A stretch of 64,000 nt of DNA, from assembly GCF_012275445.1 (NCBI RefSeq), contig NZ_JAAZQK010000003.1, forward strand, positions 372,001-436,000, in the 5' to 3' direction. A program made the translations under genes and the position numbers. The stretch's first letter is position 1. Each line of letters starts with the position of its first letter. The notes under the pieces are model-generated. The model was not told where the DNA came from, ran no database searches, and saw nothing but the letters and a program-made list of their open reading frames with translations. Below, one piece after another: positions 51,980-60,904 of this stretch. Origin of the DNA: Rhizobacter sp. SG703 (GTDB lineage: Bacteria; Pseudomonadota; Gammaproteobacteria; Burkholderiales; Burkholderiaceae_C).

Positions 51980-52963
51980 ATGAAACTCTCGGTACTCGAC
52001 CAGTCCGTCGCCCTGAGCGGCCAAGGCGAAGACGCCGCCATCCGCGACACCCTCGAGCTCGCCCAGCATTGCGAAGCCCTCGGCTACGAACGCTTCTGGG
52101 TCAGCGAGCACCACAGCCTGCCGACGATCGTCGGCAGTGCCCCCGAGATCCTGATGGCCGCGATCGCCGCGCGCACCACGCGCATCCGCATCGGCAGTGC
52201 CGGCGTGATGTTGCCGCACTACGCCGCGCTGAAGGTGTCGGAGCAGTTCCGCGTGCTCGAAGCGCTGGCGCCGGGTCGTATCGATCTGGGTGTGGGCCGT
52301 GCGCCCGGCGGCGACATGCGCACCGCGCAGGCGCTGAATCCGCATGCGTATGGCAGTGCGGAGAATTTTCCGGAGCAGGTGCGCGACCTGCAGGCCTGGA
52401 CCCAAGGGCTGCGGCACCGCGGCATCGTCGCGCACCCGCGTGGCGAGCATGCGCCCGAGGTGTGGATCCTCGGCAGCTCCGACTATGGCGCGCAGATGGC
52501 GGCGCAGTTCGGCTTGCCCTACGCGTTCGCGTACTTCTTCACCGATGGGCAAGGGGCGGAACAGGCGCTCGATCTCTACCACCGGCTCTACCAGCCCAGC
52601 GAGCGCCATCCGAAGCCGCAGGCCACGGTGTGCGTCTGGGCGCTGGCGGCGGACACCGAAGAGGCCGCGCTGCACCTGGCCCTGAGCCGCGAGCGCTGGC
52701 GCGTCGACCGCAACCGCGGGCTGCTCGGGCCCTTGCAGTCGCCGGACCAGATTGCCGAGCGGGGGTTCACGCCGGACGAGATGGCAACCATCGAACCGAT
52801 GCGGCGCAAGGCGTTCGTCGGCACGGGCCCCCAGGTGGCCGGCAAGTTGCGTGCGCTGGCGAGCGATTTCGGGCTGGAAGAACTCGTGATCAACACCTGG
52901 GCGCACGATCCCGCGGTGCGGCGGCATTCGTACGGGCTGCTCGCGCGACAATTCGCCGCATGA
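51980..52963 (+). CDS. LLM-class flavin-dependent oxidoreductase (YhbW-like)
   Basis: 327 residues, luciferase-like TIM barrel. The family start MKLSVLDQSV is followed by FWVSEHHSLPTIVGSAPEIL, IRIGSAGVMLPHYAALKVSEQFRVLE, LGVGRAPGG and, near the end, GLEELVINTWAHDP. It uses reduced FMN on an unknown substrate. The stop overlaps the start of the S4-domain gene (ATGA), so the two are translationally coupled. Confidence 0.94.
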   Translation: MKLSVLDQSVALSGQGEDAAIRDTLELAQHCEALGYERFWVSEHHSLPTIVGSAPEILMAAIAARTTRIRIGSAGVMLPHYAALKVSEQFRVLEALAPGRIDLGVGRAPGGDMRTAQALNPHAYGSAENFPEQVRDLQAWTQGLRHRGIVAHPRGEHAPEVWILGSSDYGAQMAAQFGLPYAFAYFFTDGQGAEQALDLYHRLYQPSERHPKPQATVCVWALAADTEEAALHLALSRERWRVDRNRGLLGPLQSPDQIAERGFTPDEMATIEPMRRKAFVGTGPQVAGKLRALASDFGLEELVINTWAHDPAVRRHSYGLLARQFAA

Positions 52964-53187
52964 ACCTGATCGATTTCGAACTGCGCGGCGACTTCATCCC
53001 GCTCGATGCGCTGCTGAAAGCCACCGGCGTCTGCCACAGCGGCGGCGCCGCGAAGATGCTGGTCGCCGAGGGCAATGTCCAGGTCGATGGCCAGCCTGAA
53101 TTGCGCAAGACCTGCAAGATCAGGGCGGGGCAGGTGGTCGGGCTCACTGGCACACGCATCCGCGTGATGGGACCCCTCGGGCGATGA
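52960..53187 (+). CDS. RNA-binding S4-domain protein (YbcJ-like)
   Basis: 75 residues, a single S4-like RNA-binding domain: DFIPLDALLKATGVCHSGGAAKMLVAEG, then VQVDGQPELRKTCKIRAGQVV. Related to E. coli YbcJ. It may act on rRNA or tRNA, but the target is unknown. The overlap with the LLM gene is conserved-operon-like. A dispersed repeat follows. Confidence 0.92.
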   Translation: MNLIDFELRGDFIPLDALLKATGVCHSGGAAKMLVAEGNVQVDGQPELRKTCKIRAGQVVGLTGTRIRVMGPLGR

Positions 53188-53197
53188 GTACATCGTC

Positions 53198-53250
53198 CGA
53201 TCCCCCTAGGGGATCCGGGCCGGCTTGGGGCGGCCCGGCGCTCGGCCCGC
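53198..53250 (-). repeat. Dispersed double-hairpin repeat, copy 3
   Basis: Matches the copies at 513-565 and 33020-33071; the small hairpin here is a perfect palindrome (GATCCCCCTAGGGGATC). It lies 9 bases beyond the stop of the minus-strand barrel gene and 10 bases after the S4 gene. Confidence 0.75.
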
Positions 53251-53259
53251 GGTGCCTCT

Positions 53260-53811
53260 TCAGAAGCGGTAATTGACACCGACCGAGAACATGTCGGTGT
53301 TGTCCTTGATGTCCAGCGCCTTCACGCGGTACCGCTCCCATTCGCCGCGGATCGCGGTGTTCTTCGACAGGTCGTACTGCACGCCCGCACCGTACTTGAC
53401 GTCGGTGCCGCGCTCGCTGTCGTTCACGCCGTTGACCGTGCGCTCGGCCTTGCCGTTGTAGACGCCGACGCGTCCCAGCAGCGAGAAGTCCTGCGCCACC
53501 GGGAAGGTGCCGACGGCATCGAGGAACACCCCGTTGTTCAGCTTCAGCTCGCTGGCGCTGCTGCTGTACTTGCCCAGGCCGATCCAGCCGCCTTCCAGGC
53601 TGAAGTTCGGCGTGAACTGGTAGCCGCCGTAGATCTTGCCACCGGTGTCGGTGGTGTCGGTGTCGAAGCCGCCGACGTTGTCGCCGTGGAACTTCGTCGT
53701 GCCGACGCTGCCGCCGATGTACGGGCCGGGCTGCACCGATTGGGCGTGTGCCGCGAGTGCCATCAGCGAGGCGGCCGAGGCGATGATGAGTTTGCTGCTC
53801 AGGTGGTTCAT
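53260..53811 (-). CDS. Outer-membrane beta-barrel protein (OmpA-like transmembrane domain)
   Basis: 183 residues. A signal peptide ends AHAQ at about residue 24. An eight-stranded barrel is indicated by alternating strands: PYIGGSVGTTKFHG, GGKIYGGYQFTPNFSLEGGWIGLG, FSLLGRVGVYNGKAE, VKYGAGVQYDLSKNTAIRGEWERY, and the closing FSVGVNYRF with C-terminal Phe. It has no peptidoglycan-binding OmpA domain. Role unknown. Confidence 0.92.
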   Translation of the reverse strand: MNHLSSKLIIASAASLMALAAHAQSVQPGPYIGGSVGTTKFHGDNVGGFDTDTTDTGGKIYGGYQFTPNFSLEGGWIGLGKYSSSASELKLNNGVFLDAVGTFPVAQDFSLLGRVGVYNGKAERTVNGVNDSERGTDVKYGAGVQYDLSKNTAIRGEWERYRVKALDIKDNTDMFSVGVNYRF

Positions 53812-53999
53812 GGTGATTTCACTCCTGCTTTCTCTTCAGTAAGGACTGCCGGATCGTCTGTCCGACATGCAAGCAGGATCGGCCGCGCATGTGAACGCGG
53901 CACCCTCTCAACGTGAAGTTTTTCGAGAGGCTGCAACATGGTGTTGCAGTGCAGCAGAAAGAGGGAACTTCAGCGGAAGACCGGGCTCGAAGGCCGGGC

Positions 54000-54257
54000 T
54001 CAGCGCGGCCTGCTCGCGCGCGCCGCGCGGTCTCTTTCTCGCAACATGAAGAGGTAGAGGCTTTCGACCTTTTCGCGCGCCCATGGCGTCTTGCGCAGCA
54101 CCTTCAGGCTCGACGCGATGCTCGGTTCGATGCTGAAGCAGCGCAGCTGGATGCGCTCGGCCAGGCCGTCCCAGCCGTAGTGCGAAACCAGCTCGGTCAG
54201 CAGGGCCTCGAGCGTGAGGCCGTGCAGCGGATTGCGGGGTTGCGCGGGCGCGTTCAT
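54000..54257 (-). CDS. VF530 family protein (DUF2132, possible DNA-binding)
   Basis: 85 residues. Family marks: NPLHGLTLEALLTELVSHYGWDGLAERI, CFSIEPSIASSLKVLRKTPWAREKVESLYL. The fold is a small helical domain thought to bind DNA. It is the last gene of the hemolysin III, DUF985, VF530 operon; the start overlaps the DUF985 stop (ATGA). Confidence 0.92.
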   Translation of the reverse strand: MNAPAQPRNPLHGLTLEALLTELVSHYGWDGLAERIQLRCFSIEPSIASSLKVLRKTPWAREKVESLYLFMLRERDRAARASRPR

Positions 54258-54754
54258 CCGGCCAACCTTCCGAGATCGGGCTGCAGCGCGCGCAGCGCGG
54301 ACAGCGCGTCGGCGTGCTCGCGCAGGAACGAGAAATCGGCGAAATCGAAACCCGGCGCGACCGTCGCGCCCACGTACGCGAAGTCGCCGAGCGGCTCCGC
54401 GGCCTGCCACCACTGCGCCGGCACCGTGAAGCGCGGCTGCGTCGTCGCGCTGACCGGCGCGAGCGTCACCGACTCGATGCGGTCGAGCGACGGCGGCATC
54501 AGCCACAGCCGCAGCGGGCCGCCTTCGAGCAGGTGCCAGACCTCGTCGGACGCGACGCGGTGCCAGGCACTGAACTGGCCGCGGGCGAGCAGGAAATCGA
54601 TGCTCGTCAACGCGCTGCGCGGCGGGCGACCGCCGGCCGGCGTGACCGACGACGGTGCGCGGAAGAACTCGCGGTAGTGCCCGCCCTCGGGATGCGGCTG
54701 CAGTTGCAGCAGCGCGACCAGTTCGGCCGCGCGCGGGTGAAGGGCAACGCTCAT
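54254..54754 (-). CDS. Cupin-fold DUF985 protein
   Basis: 166 residues. Marks: LQLQPHPEGGHYREFFRAP, SIDFLLARGQFSAWHRVASDEVWH (His residues that could bind metal), and WWQAAEPLGDFAYVGATVAPGFDF. Single-domain cupin, cytosolic, unknown reaction. It overlaps both neighbours by 4 bases, so the three genes are translated in a coupled chain. Confidence 0.92.
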   Translation of the reverse strand: MSVALHPRAAELVALLQLQPHPEGGHYREFFRAPSSVTPAGGRPPRSALTSIDFLLARGQFSAWHRVASDEVWHLLEGGPLRLWLMPPSLDRIESVTLAPVSATTQPRFTVPAQWWQAAEPLGDFAYVGATVAPGFDFADFSFLREHADALSALRALQPDLGRLAG

Positions 54755-55365
54755 GCGACGTACAGCATCACGGTGACGAAGTGGCAGGCCGTGCCCGCCA
54801 GCACGAACAGATGCCACACGCCATGCGCATGGCGCCAGCGTTCGTCGTTCGCATAGAACACGATGCCACCGGTGTAGAACAGCCCGCCGGCCACCAGCCA
54901 TGCGAGCGCCGCCCATGGCAGCTCGCGCACCAGCGGCACCGCGGCGATCAGCGCCAGCCAGCCCATCGCCACATACAGCGGCACCGACGGCACGCGCTCG
55001 CGGCCCAGGCTCAGTTCCTTCACGATCCCCAGTACCGCGAGCCCCCAGACGACGCCGAACAGCGACCAGCCCCAGGGCCCGCGCAGCGTGACCAGCGCGA
55101 ACGGCGTGTAGGTGCCGGCGATCAGCAGGTAGATGGCGCAGTGGTCGAACTTCACCAGCACGCGCTTGGCCGCGCCGCGCACGCTGTGGTACAGCGTCGA
55201 CGCGCCATACAGAAGGATCATCGTCGCCGCGAAGATGCTCGAGCCGACGACCTGCCACGCATCGCCGTGCAGCGACGCCTGCACGATCAGCACCACGCCG
55301 CCACCGATCGCCAGCAGCAGGCCGGCCAGGTGCGTGAGGCTGTTGAATCGCTCGCCGTGGTACAT
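54751..55365 (-). CDS. Hemolysin III family membrane protein (PAQR/YqfA-like)
   Basis: 204 residues, seven predicted membrane helices. Family motifs: GERFNSLTHLAGLLLAI, YGASTLYHS, FDHCAIYLLIAGTYTPFAL, and HGVWHLFVLAGTACHF (Ser/His/Asp metal-site pattern of the CREST/PAQR superfamily). Despite the name, haemolytic activity is not implied; homologues act in membrane-lipid homeostasis. It is the first gene of the three-gene overlapping operon. Confidence 0.93.
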   Translation of the reverse strand: MYHGERFNSLTHLAGLLLAIGGGVVLIVQASLHGDAWQVVGSSIFAATMILLYGASTLYHSVRGAAKRVLVKFDHCAIYLLIAGTYTPFALVTLRGPWGWSLFGVVWGLAVLGIVKELSLGRERVPSVPLYVAMGWLALIAAVPLVRELPWAALAWLVAGGLFYTGGIVFYANDERWRHAHGVWHLFVLAGTACHFVTVMLYVA

Positions 55366-55464
55366 GAGATCCGCTTTCTGGAAAATCTGGAAAAGGCTTG
55401 AGGAGGCGCAGGGCGCAAGCATAGCGGCAGCTCGTGGCCGCTTGCGGGCTGGCATCATCGCGGC

Positions 55465-56211
55465 ATGACCGAACGCATGCTGCCTCCTTACGTCGCACCC
55501 TCGCAACTCGTGCCCGACCTGCGCGCGCACGGCCATGGCGTGATCAGCCCGGCCGGCCTGCGCGAATGGATCGCGGCCGATGCCGCCGAGCTGCAGGCGC
55601 TCGAAGCCAGCTGGGACGCACTGCCGCCCGACGGCTACCTGCGCGACGGCGGGCGCTACCGGCGCCGCCGCCATTCCTGCTTCGTCGCCGACGGCGCGAC
55701 GCTGTCGACCTCGCCGCACCGCGCGCACTGGCAGCCAGTGGCCTACAACGCGCTGCATGGCGGCATCGAGCGCTGGTTCGAGCCGATGGAGGCCGAGCTT
55801 GTCGCCCGGCCGGTCTGGAGCCGGCTGCTGCTGCGCATGGCCGAGGCTTGCAGCGTGCTGAAGGGGGCGCGGCCCTGGTTCATCGAGGCGCACCAATTCC
55901 GCATCGACACCACCGACGGCATCGGCCGCCCGACGCCGGAAGGCGCGCACCGCGATGGCGTCGACTTCGTCGCGGTGCTGCTGATCAACCGCCGGGGGTT
56001 GAAGGGCGGCGAGACGCGGGTGTTCGAGGCCGAGGGGCCGAACGGCATCCGCTTCACGATGAGCGAGCCGTGGACCACGCTGATGCTCGACGACGAACGG
56101 GTGATCCACGAGAGCACGCCGATCCAGCCGCTGTCGGCCGACGCGCAGCACAGCGCGCACCGCGACACGCTGGTGCTGACCTTCCGCCAGGGCGGGTTCC
56201 AAGGGCCGTAG
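55465..56211 (+). CDS. 2OG-Fe(II) dioxygenase family protein (PF10014/BsmA type)
   Basis: 248 residues, cytosolic. Core marks are HQFRIDTTD, then GAHRDGVDFVAVLLINRRGLKGGETRVF (iron ligands His and Asp), LDDERVIHESTPI (distal His) and RDTLVLTFRQGGF (2OG-binding Arg). Family members hydroxylate free amino acids such as isoleucine. It differs from the P4H-like enzyme in the RTX island. Divergent from the hemolysin III operon across 99 bases. Confidence 0.9.
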   Translation: MTERMLPPYVAPSQLVPDLRAHGHGVISPAGLREWIAADAAELQALEASWDALPPDGYLRDGGRYRRRRHSCFVADGATLSTSPHRAHWQPVAYNALHGGIERWFEPMEAELVARPVWSRLLLRMAEACSVLKGARPWFIEAHQFRIDTTDGIGRPTPEGAHRDGVDFVAVLLINRRGLKGGETRVFEAEGPNGIRFTMSEPWTTLMLDDERVIHESTPIQPLSADAQHSAHRDTLVLTFRQGGFQGP

Positions 56212-56363
56212 AACAACCCGGCAAGGTTTCCGGCCTACGGACTGTCGCCAGCTTCCGCAGTTCAGCCGCGCCGGCCGCCGCTTCGTCGCAATCCGCTGTG
56301 AAGCGCCGGCGACGCTGCCGATACTGGCTCCATCGACGACACACCCACCGACTGGAGCCCGAC

Positions 56364-56618
56364 ATGACTGCCACCCGCCTGACCCGACTGACCCTGACCA
56401 TCGCCACGCTGTCCGCCGCCACCGTGCTGCTGTGCCAGCCGCGCGCCCAGGCCGACGAGCAGCTCGCCGCGGCCGTGATCACGATGCCGGCCGTCACCGT
56501 GACCGGCCAGCGGATGCAGGTGGTCGTGATGCCGCAGGTGGTCGTGACCGGCAGGCGCGACGTGTCCGACCTGCAGCTCGCGCAGCAGGCACGTGCGGTC
56601 CGCGGCACGCGCGGCTGA
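56364..56618 (+). CDS. Small exported protein with repeated VTVTGQR/VVVTGRR motifs
   Basis: 84 residues. A signal peptide ends at about residue 31 (PRAQADE). The short mature part contains PAVTVTGQRM and, 12 residues later, PQVVVTGRRD, both resembling the TonB-box/plug start (VVVTGxR) of TonB-dependent receptors, yet no receptor follows. Such peptides are seen as orphan secreted proteins in Burkholderiales. Function unknown. Confidence 0.75.
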   Translation: MTATRLTRLTLTIATLSAATVLLCQPRAQADEQLAAAVITMPAVTVTGQRMQVVVMPQVVVTGRRDVSDLQLAQQARAVRGTRG

Positions 56619-56695
56619 GCGATTCGAATGACCTGAAAGACCCTGCGCCGGGGCGGGCCCGATAATGCCGGCTCGCCAACGAGGTGCCCTTGTCC

Positions 56696-56980
56696 ATGAT
56701 CTTCCGCCGCGTGCTCGCCTTCCTGGTCCGCCTGGTCGTCTTCCTGATCGGTGCCGTCTTCGCGGTCGGGCTGCTGCTGCTGGGGTTCGTCCTCACGCTG
56801 ACGCTGGTCGCCTGGGCCCTGCTGCGCGGCCGGCGCCCGCAGGTGCGGCGCTTCAAGGTCGATCCGCGCCAGCCCTTCGGCGGTTTCCGGCCGCGCGGTG
56901 CGGCGGTCGACCCGGCGAATGTCGTCGACGTCGAAGCGCGCGAGGTGCCTTCCGCACCGCCGCGGCTCGACCGGTCCTGA
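56696..56980 (+). CDS. Small membrane protein, function unknown
   Basis: 94 residues. One long or two short hydrophobic helices (FLVRLVVFLIGAVFAVGLLLLGFVLTLTLVAWALL) are followed by a basic RGRRPQVRRFK stretch and a soluble Pro/Val-rich tail. ATG at 56696 was chosen; a GTG at 56684 is also possible. Convergent with the SDR gene, 7 bases apart. Confidence 0.78.
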   Translation: MIFRRVLAFLVRLVVFLIGAVFAVGLLLLGFVLTLTLVAWALLRGRRPQVRRFKVDPRQPFGGFRPRGAAVDPANVVDVEAREVPSAPPRLDRS

Positions 56981-56987
56981 AGAAGCT

Positions 56988-57746
56988 TCAGGCGTCGCGG
57001 ACGTCGGCCACGGGGTTCTGGCCGAAATCGCTTCGATCCAGGTAGGCCAGCACCTTGGCGGCGGCCTCGGCCGGTGAGGACAGGCCCCCGTTGCGCTGCA
57101 GGTTCACGAAGTGCGCCTGGTCCGGGAAGCCGTCGGCCGGGTTGTCGCGCAGCCGGGCCTGCATCTCGGTGTCGATCACGCCGGGCGCCAGCGAGACGAT
57201 CTTCGCGCCGTTCGGCTGCAGCGCTTCATCGAGCGCGATCGTGCGGGCGGCGTGGTCGAGCCCGGCCTTGGCTGCGGCGTAGATCGCCTGCCCGGCCATC
57301 GCGCGCCGGCCGAGCCCCGACGAAATCTGCAGCACCCGCCGCCGCGTCGGCCACGCGAGCGTCGCGCGCAGGAAGGCGGCCGTCAGCAGCAGCGGTGCCT
57401 CCAGCCCGACGCGCAGCGCGTTCGAGACATCGGTGCCGTCGACATGGCCGAGCGGGCCGACGCGGGTCAGCACGCCGGCGTTGTTGATCAGCGTCGCGGT
57501 GTCGAACGAGGTGTGGTCGATCTGCGCGAGCCAGGCCGACAGCCGGTGCGCCACCGGCAGCGGCGTCGCAAGGTCCATCGCCCATTGCTCGCAGCGGGCC
57601 TGGGCGGTGCCGGCTTTCAGGGCCAGCGCTTCGCTGGTGCGGCGCGAGATGCACAGCAGCTGCGTGCCGGGGGCGAGCAGTTGTTCCGCCATCGCCGCGC
57701 CCAGCCCGCGCGACGCGCCGGTGACGATGTAAAGCGATCGAATCAT
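56988..57746 (-). CDS. Short-chain dehydrogenase/reductase (sepiapterin-reductase-like)
   Basis: 252 residues. Cofactor motif TGASRGLGAAM, NNAG in LINNAGVLTRVGPLG, active-site Ser (LQISSGLGRR) and YAAAK. The end (FVNLQRNGGLSSPAEAAAKVLAYL) fits sepiapterin-reductase/benzil-reductase-like SDRs that use NADPH. Substrate unknown. Divergent from the rsgA leader region. Confidence 0.92.
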   Translation of the reverse strand: MIRSLYIVTGASRGLGAAMAEQLLAPGTQLLCISRRTSEALALKAGTAQARCEQWAMDLATPLPVAHRLSAWLAQIDHTSFDTATLINNAGVLTRVGPLGHVDGTDVSNALRVGLEAPLLLTAAFLRATLAWPTRRRVLQISSGLGRRAMAGQAIYAAAKAGLDHAARTIALDEALQPNGAKIVSLAPGVIDTEMQARLRDNPADGFPDQAHFVNLQRNGGLSSPAEAAAKVLAYLDRSDFGQNPVADVRDA

Positions 57747-57890
57747 CCCAACGCTCCAGTCCTGCAGAGAAGCCGCATTGTCGCGCCTTTGCAATGACAT
57801 TGACGCGCCGAGGCGCGCCATGCCACACTTCGCGCCCTTTCCCCGGTCACCGCGACCGAGGCCCTCCCGACAGAACAAGGAGACCACGCG

Positions 57891-57950
57891 ATGAGAACGA
57901 CTGACATTGCCCTTCTGCTGTCCGCGGATCGCACACGCTGCCTGCGCTGA
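57891..57950 (+). CDS. Possible 19-residue leader peptide upstream of rsgA
   Basis: A strong AAGGAG site 8 bases before ATG opens a 20-codon frame ending TGA, peptide MRTTDIALLLSADRTRCLR. Its single Cys is third from the end. The stop is followed by a C/T-rich stretch that can pair loosely (GATCGGGCC with GGTCCTGATC). It lies 154 bases upstream of the rsgA ATG. The features are those of a translated leader controlling a downstream gene, but no such leader for rsgA is known to me; a chance frame is possible. Confidence 0.45.
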   Translation: MRTTDIALLLSADRTRCLR

Positions 57951-58104
57951 TCGGGCCTCTTTCCTCCGGGTCCTGATCGTCCCCGCCGGCACCCTGCCGC
58001 CGCGGCACAGCTTTCATTCCTTCGTTGCCCTGCTCGGCCTTCGCCGCGCCGGGTCTCTGGCTCGGCGCCTGCGCCGGCCGCGATGATGAAAGACATGACC
58101 CACC

Positions 58105-59167
<1,063 letters not shown>

Positions 59168-59187
<20 letters not shown>

Positions 59188-60856
59188 AGGCCTGGCCGGC
59201 GCCGTCGAGGGCGTCGCGCTTGGTCGACTTGTGGCGGTACATGCGCGCGTCGGCATGGATCAGCAGTTGGCTGCTGGAGGTGATCTCCGAGCCGAATGCG
59301 ATGCCGAAGCTGATGCCGCAGCCTTCGAAGCCGGCCGCATGCAGCCGTTCCTCGAAGCGGCGCATGTCGCGCCGCGTCTCGTCTTCATGGCGCATGTCGC
59401 CGAGTACCGCGAACTCGTCGCCGCCGAGCCGGAACACCGTCATGTCGCGGTCGCGCAGCGTCTGCAGCTGGCGCGAGAACTCGCACAGCAGCGCGTCGCC
59501 GTGCGCATGGCCGCGCTCGTCGTTGATGCGCTTCAACCCGTCCAGGTCGATCATCACCAGCATCAGCCCGGCCGACGAATCGGCGACGGTCAGCGCCGAC
59601 AGCGCGCGGTCGAACGCATGGCGGTTGCCGATGCCGGTCAACGCATCGGTACTGGCCAGGTCGAGTGCGCGGTGCAGCTGGACCAGGTAGCCGTCCTTCT
59701 CGATCCCCAGCAGCCGGATCTTGTCGGCCAGCGCGAAGGCCAGCAGGATCGCGTCGGCCGTGCTGCCCAGCAGCGTGATCAGTTCCGGGTTGCGCACCAT
59801 GCCCTGGCTCAGGCCGAGGTTGGCCGGCAGGATCACCAGCGCCGGCAGCAGCAGCGCGAGGAAGGCCGCGAGGAAATAGCGCGCCGGCAGGTAGCCCGAC
59901 CACAGCCGCAGCAGCCCGGCGACGAGCGCCAGCGTCAGCGAGATCGAGATCGTGATGGTCGCGAGCGTGTGCGCCCACGACGTCGCGATGAAGCAGCTCG
60001 GCAGCAGCACCAGCGCGAGCACCAGGTTCGCATAGCCCGCCCACGCGAGCCGCGGCGCGGCCTCGCGCAGCTGCAGGAACTCGATGTAGAAGAGGGTGTT
60101 GAACACCACCATCAGGAAGAACGGCAGGTAGTGCCACTGCAGCCCGTGCCAGCCCAGCCATTGCGCCGGCAGGTGGAAGGTCAGCCCCCAGCCCGCGGTG
60201 GCGGCCAGCAGGTACAGCGCGTAGTACAGCAGTGCCTTGTCGCGCGTGCCGAGGAACATGAAGAGGTTGTAGAGCGCGAGCGTCAGCAGGGCGCCGAGTG
60301 CGAACAGCGCCAGCACGTTCTCCGAGATCACGATGCGGCGGTAGTCGGCCTTGGTCTGGATGTCGATGCCGGGCAGCCGCGCGAAATAGCGGCTGTCGAT
60401 GCGCAGCAGCACGTGCGCCGAGCTGCCGCGCGGCAGCGTGATGTCGCTGCCGTAGTGCAGCATGTAGGGCGTGTCGGCGTGGTAGCCGGTCACGAAGGTC
60501 TGCGGCGGCTGGGCGCCGACGTAGACCCAGCCGCCCACGTGCTCCATCAGGCTCGCGTGCGGATCGATCACCCACTGCGTCGCCGGCGCATCGTTGCGCA
60601 CCGTCGCATGGAACCAGTAGCGCCCGCCGAGCAGCGACACCTGGTCCACCGGCGTCTTGCGCGCGAGCCATTCGGCCAGCCGGTCGGCATCGGGCGGCTC
60701 CTCGCGGGCATCGGCCAGGTAGAACTGCCCACTGCGCGTCAGCTCCACCGGCTCGGTCGGCGACAGCGGCGTCTGCGCGAACGCCGGCGCGGCCGCGAGC
60801 GACACCAGCAGCCACAGCCGTGCGGCGATCCAGGCAACGAGCGCGGGGCGTGTCAT
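59168..60856 (-). CDS. Diguanylate cyclase with 7TMR-DISM sensor
   Basis: 562 residues. A signal peptide (to about 27) is followed by a 7TMR-DISM extracellular domain (~35-165), seven membrane helices (~180-385) and a GGDEF domain (~400-555) with the intact active site RLGGDEF. It should make cyclic-di-GMP. I do not see the RxxD inhibitory site at the expected five residues before GGDEF. No EAL domain. The extracellular DISM fold often binds carbohydrates, so a sugar signal is plausible but unproven. Confidence 0.93.
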
Positions 60857-60904
60857 GAGGGCGTCGACTGTAACAACAAGCGTCCGCCGCGGCCTGAAGG
60901 CTTC

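Noticed and set aside
54751-55365. Hemolysin III gene as part of the RTX toxin system
   Set aside because: The name is historical. The protein is a PAQR-like membrane protein in an unrelated overlapping operon 35 kb away.
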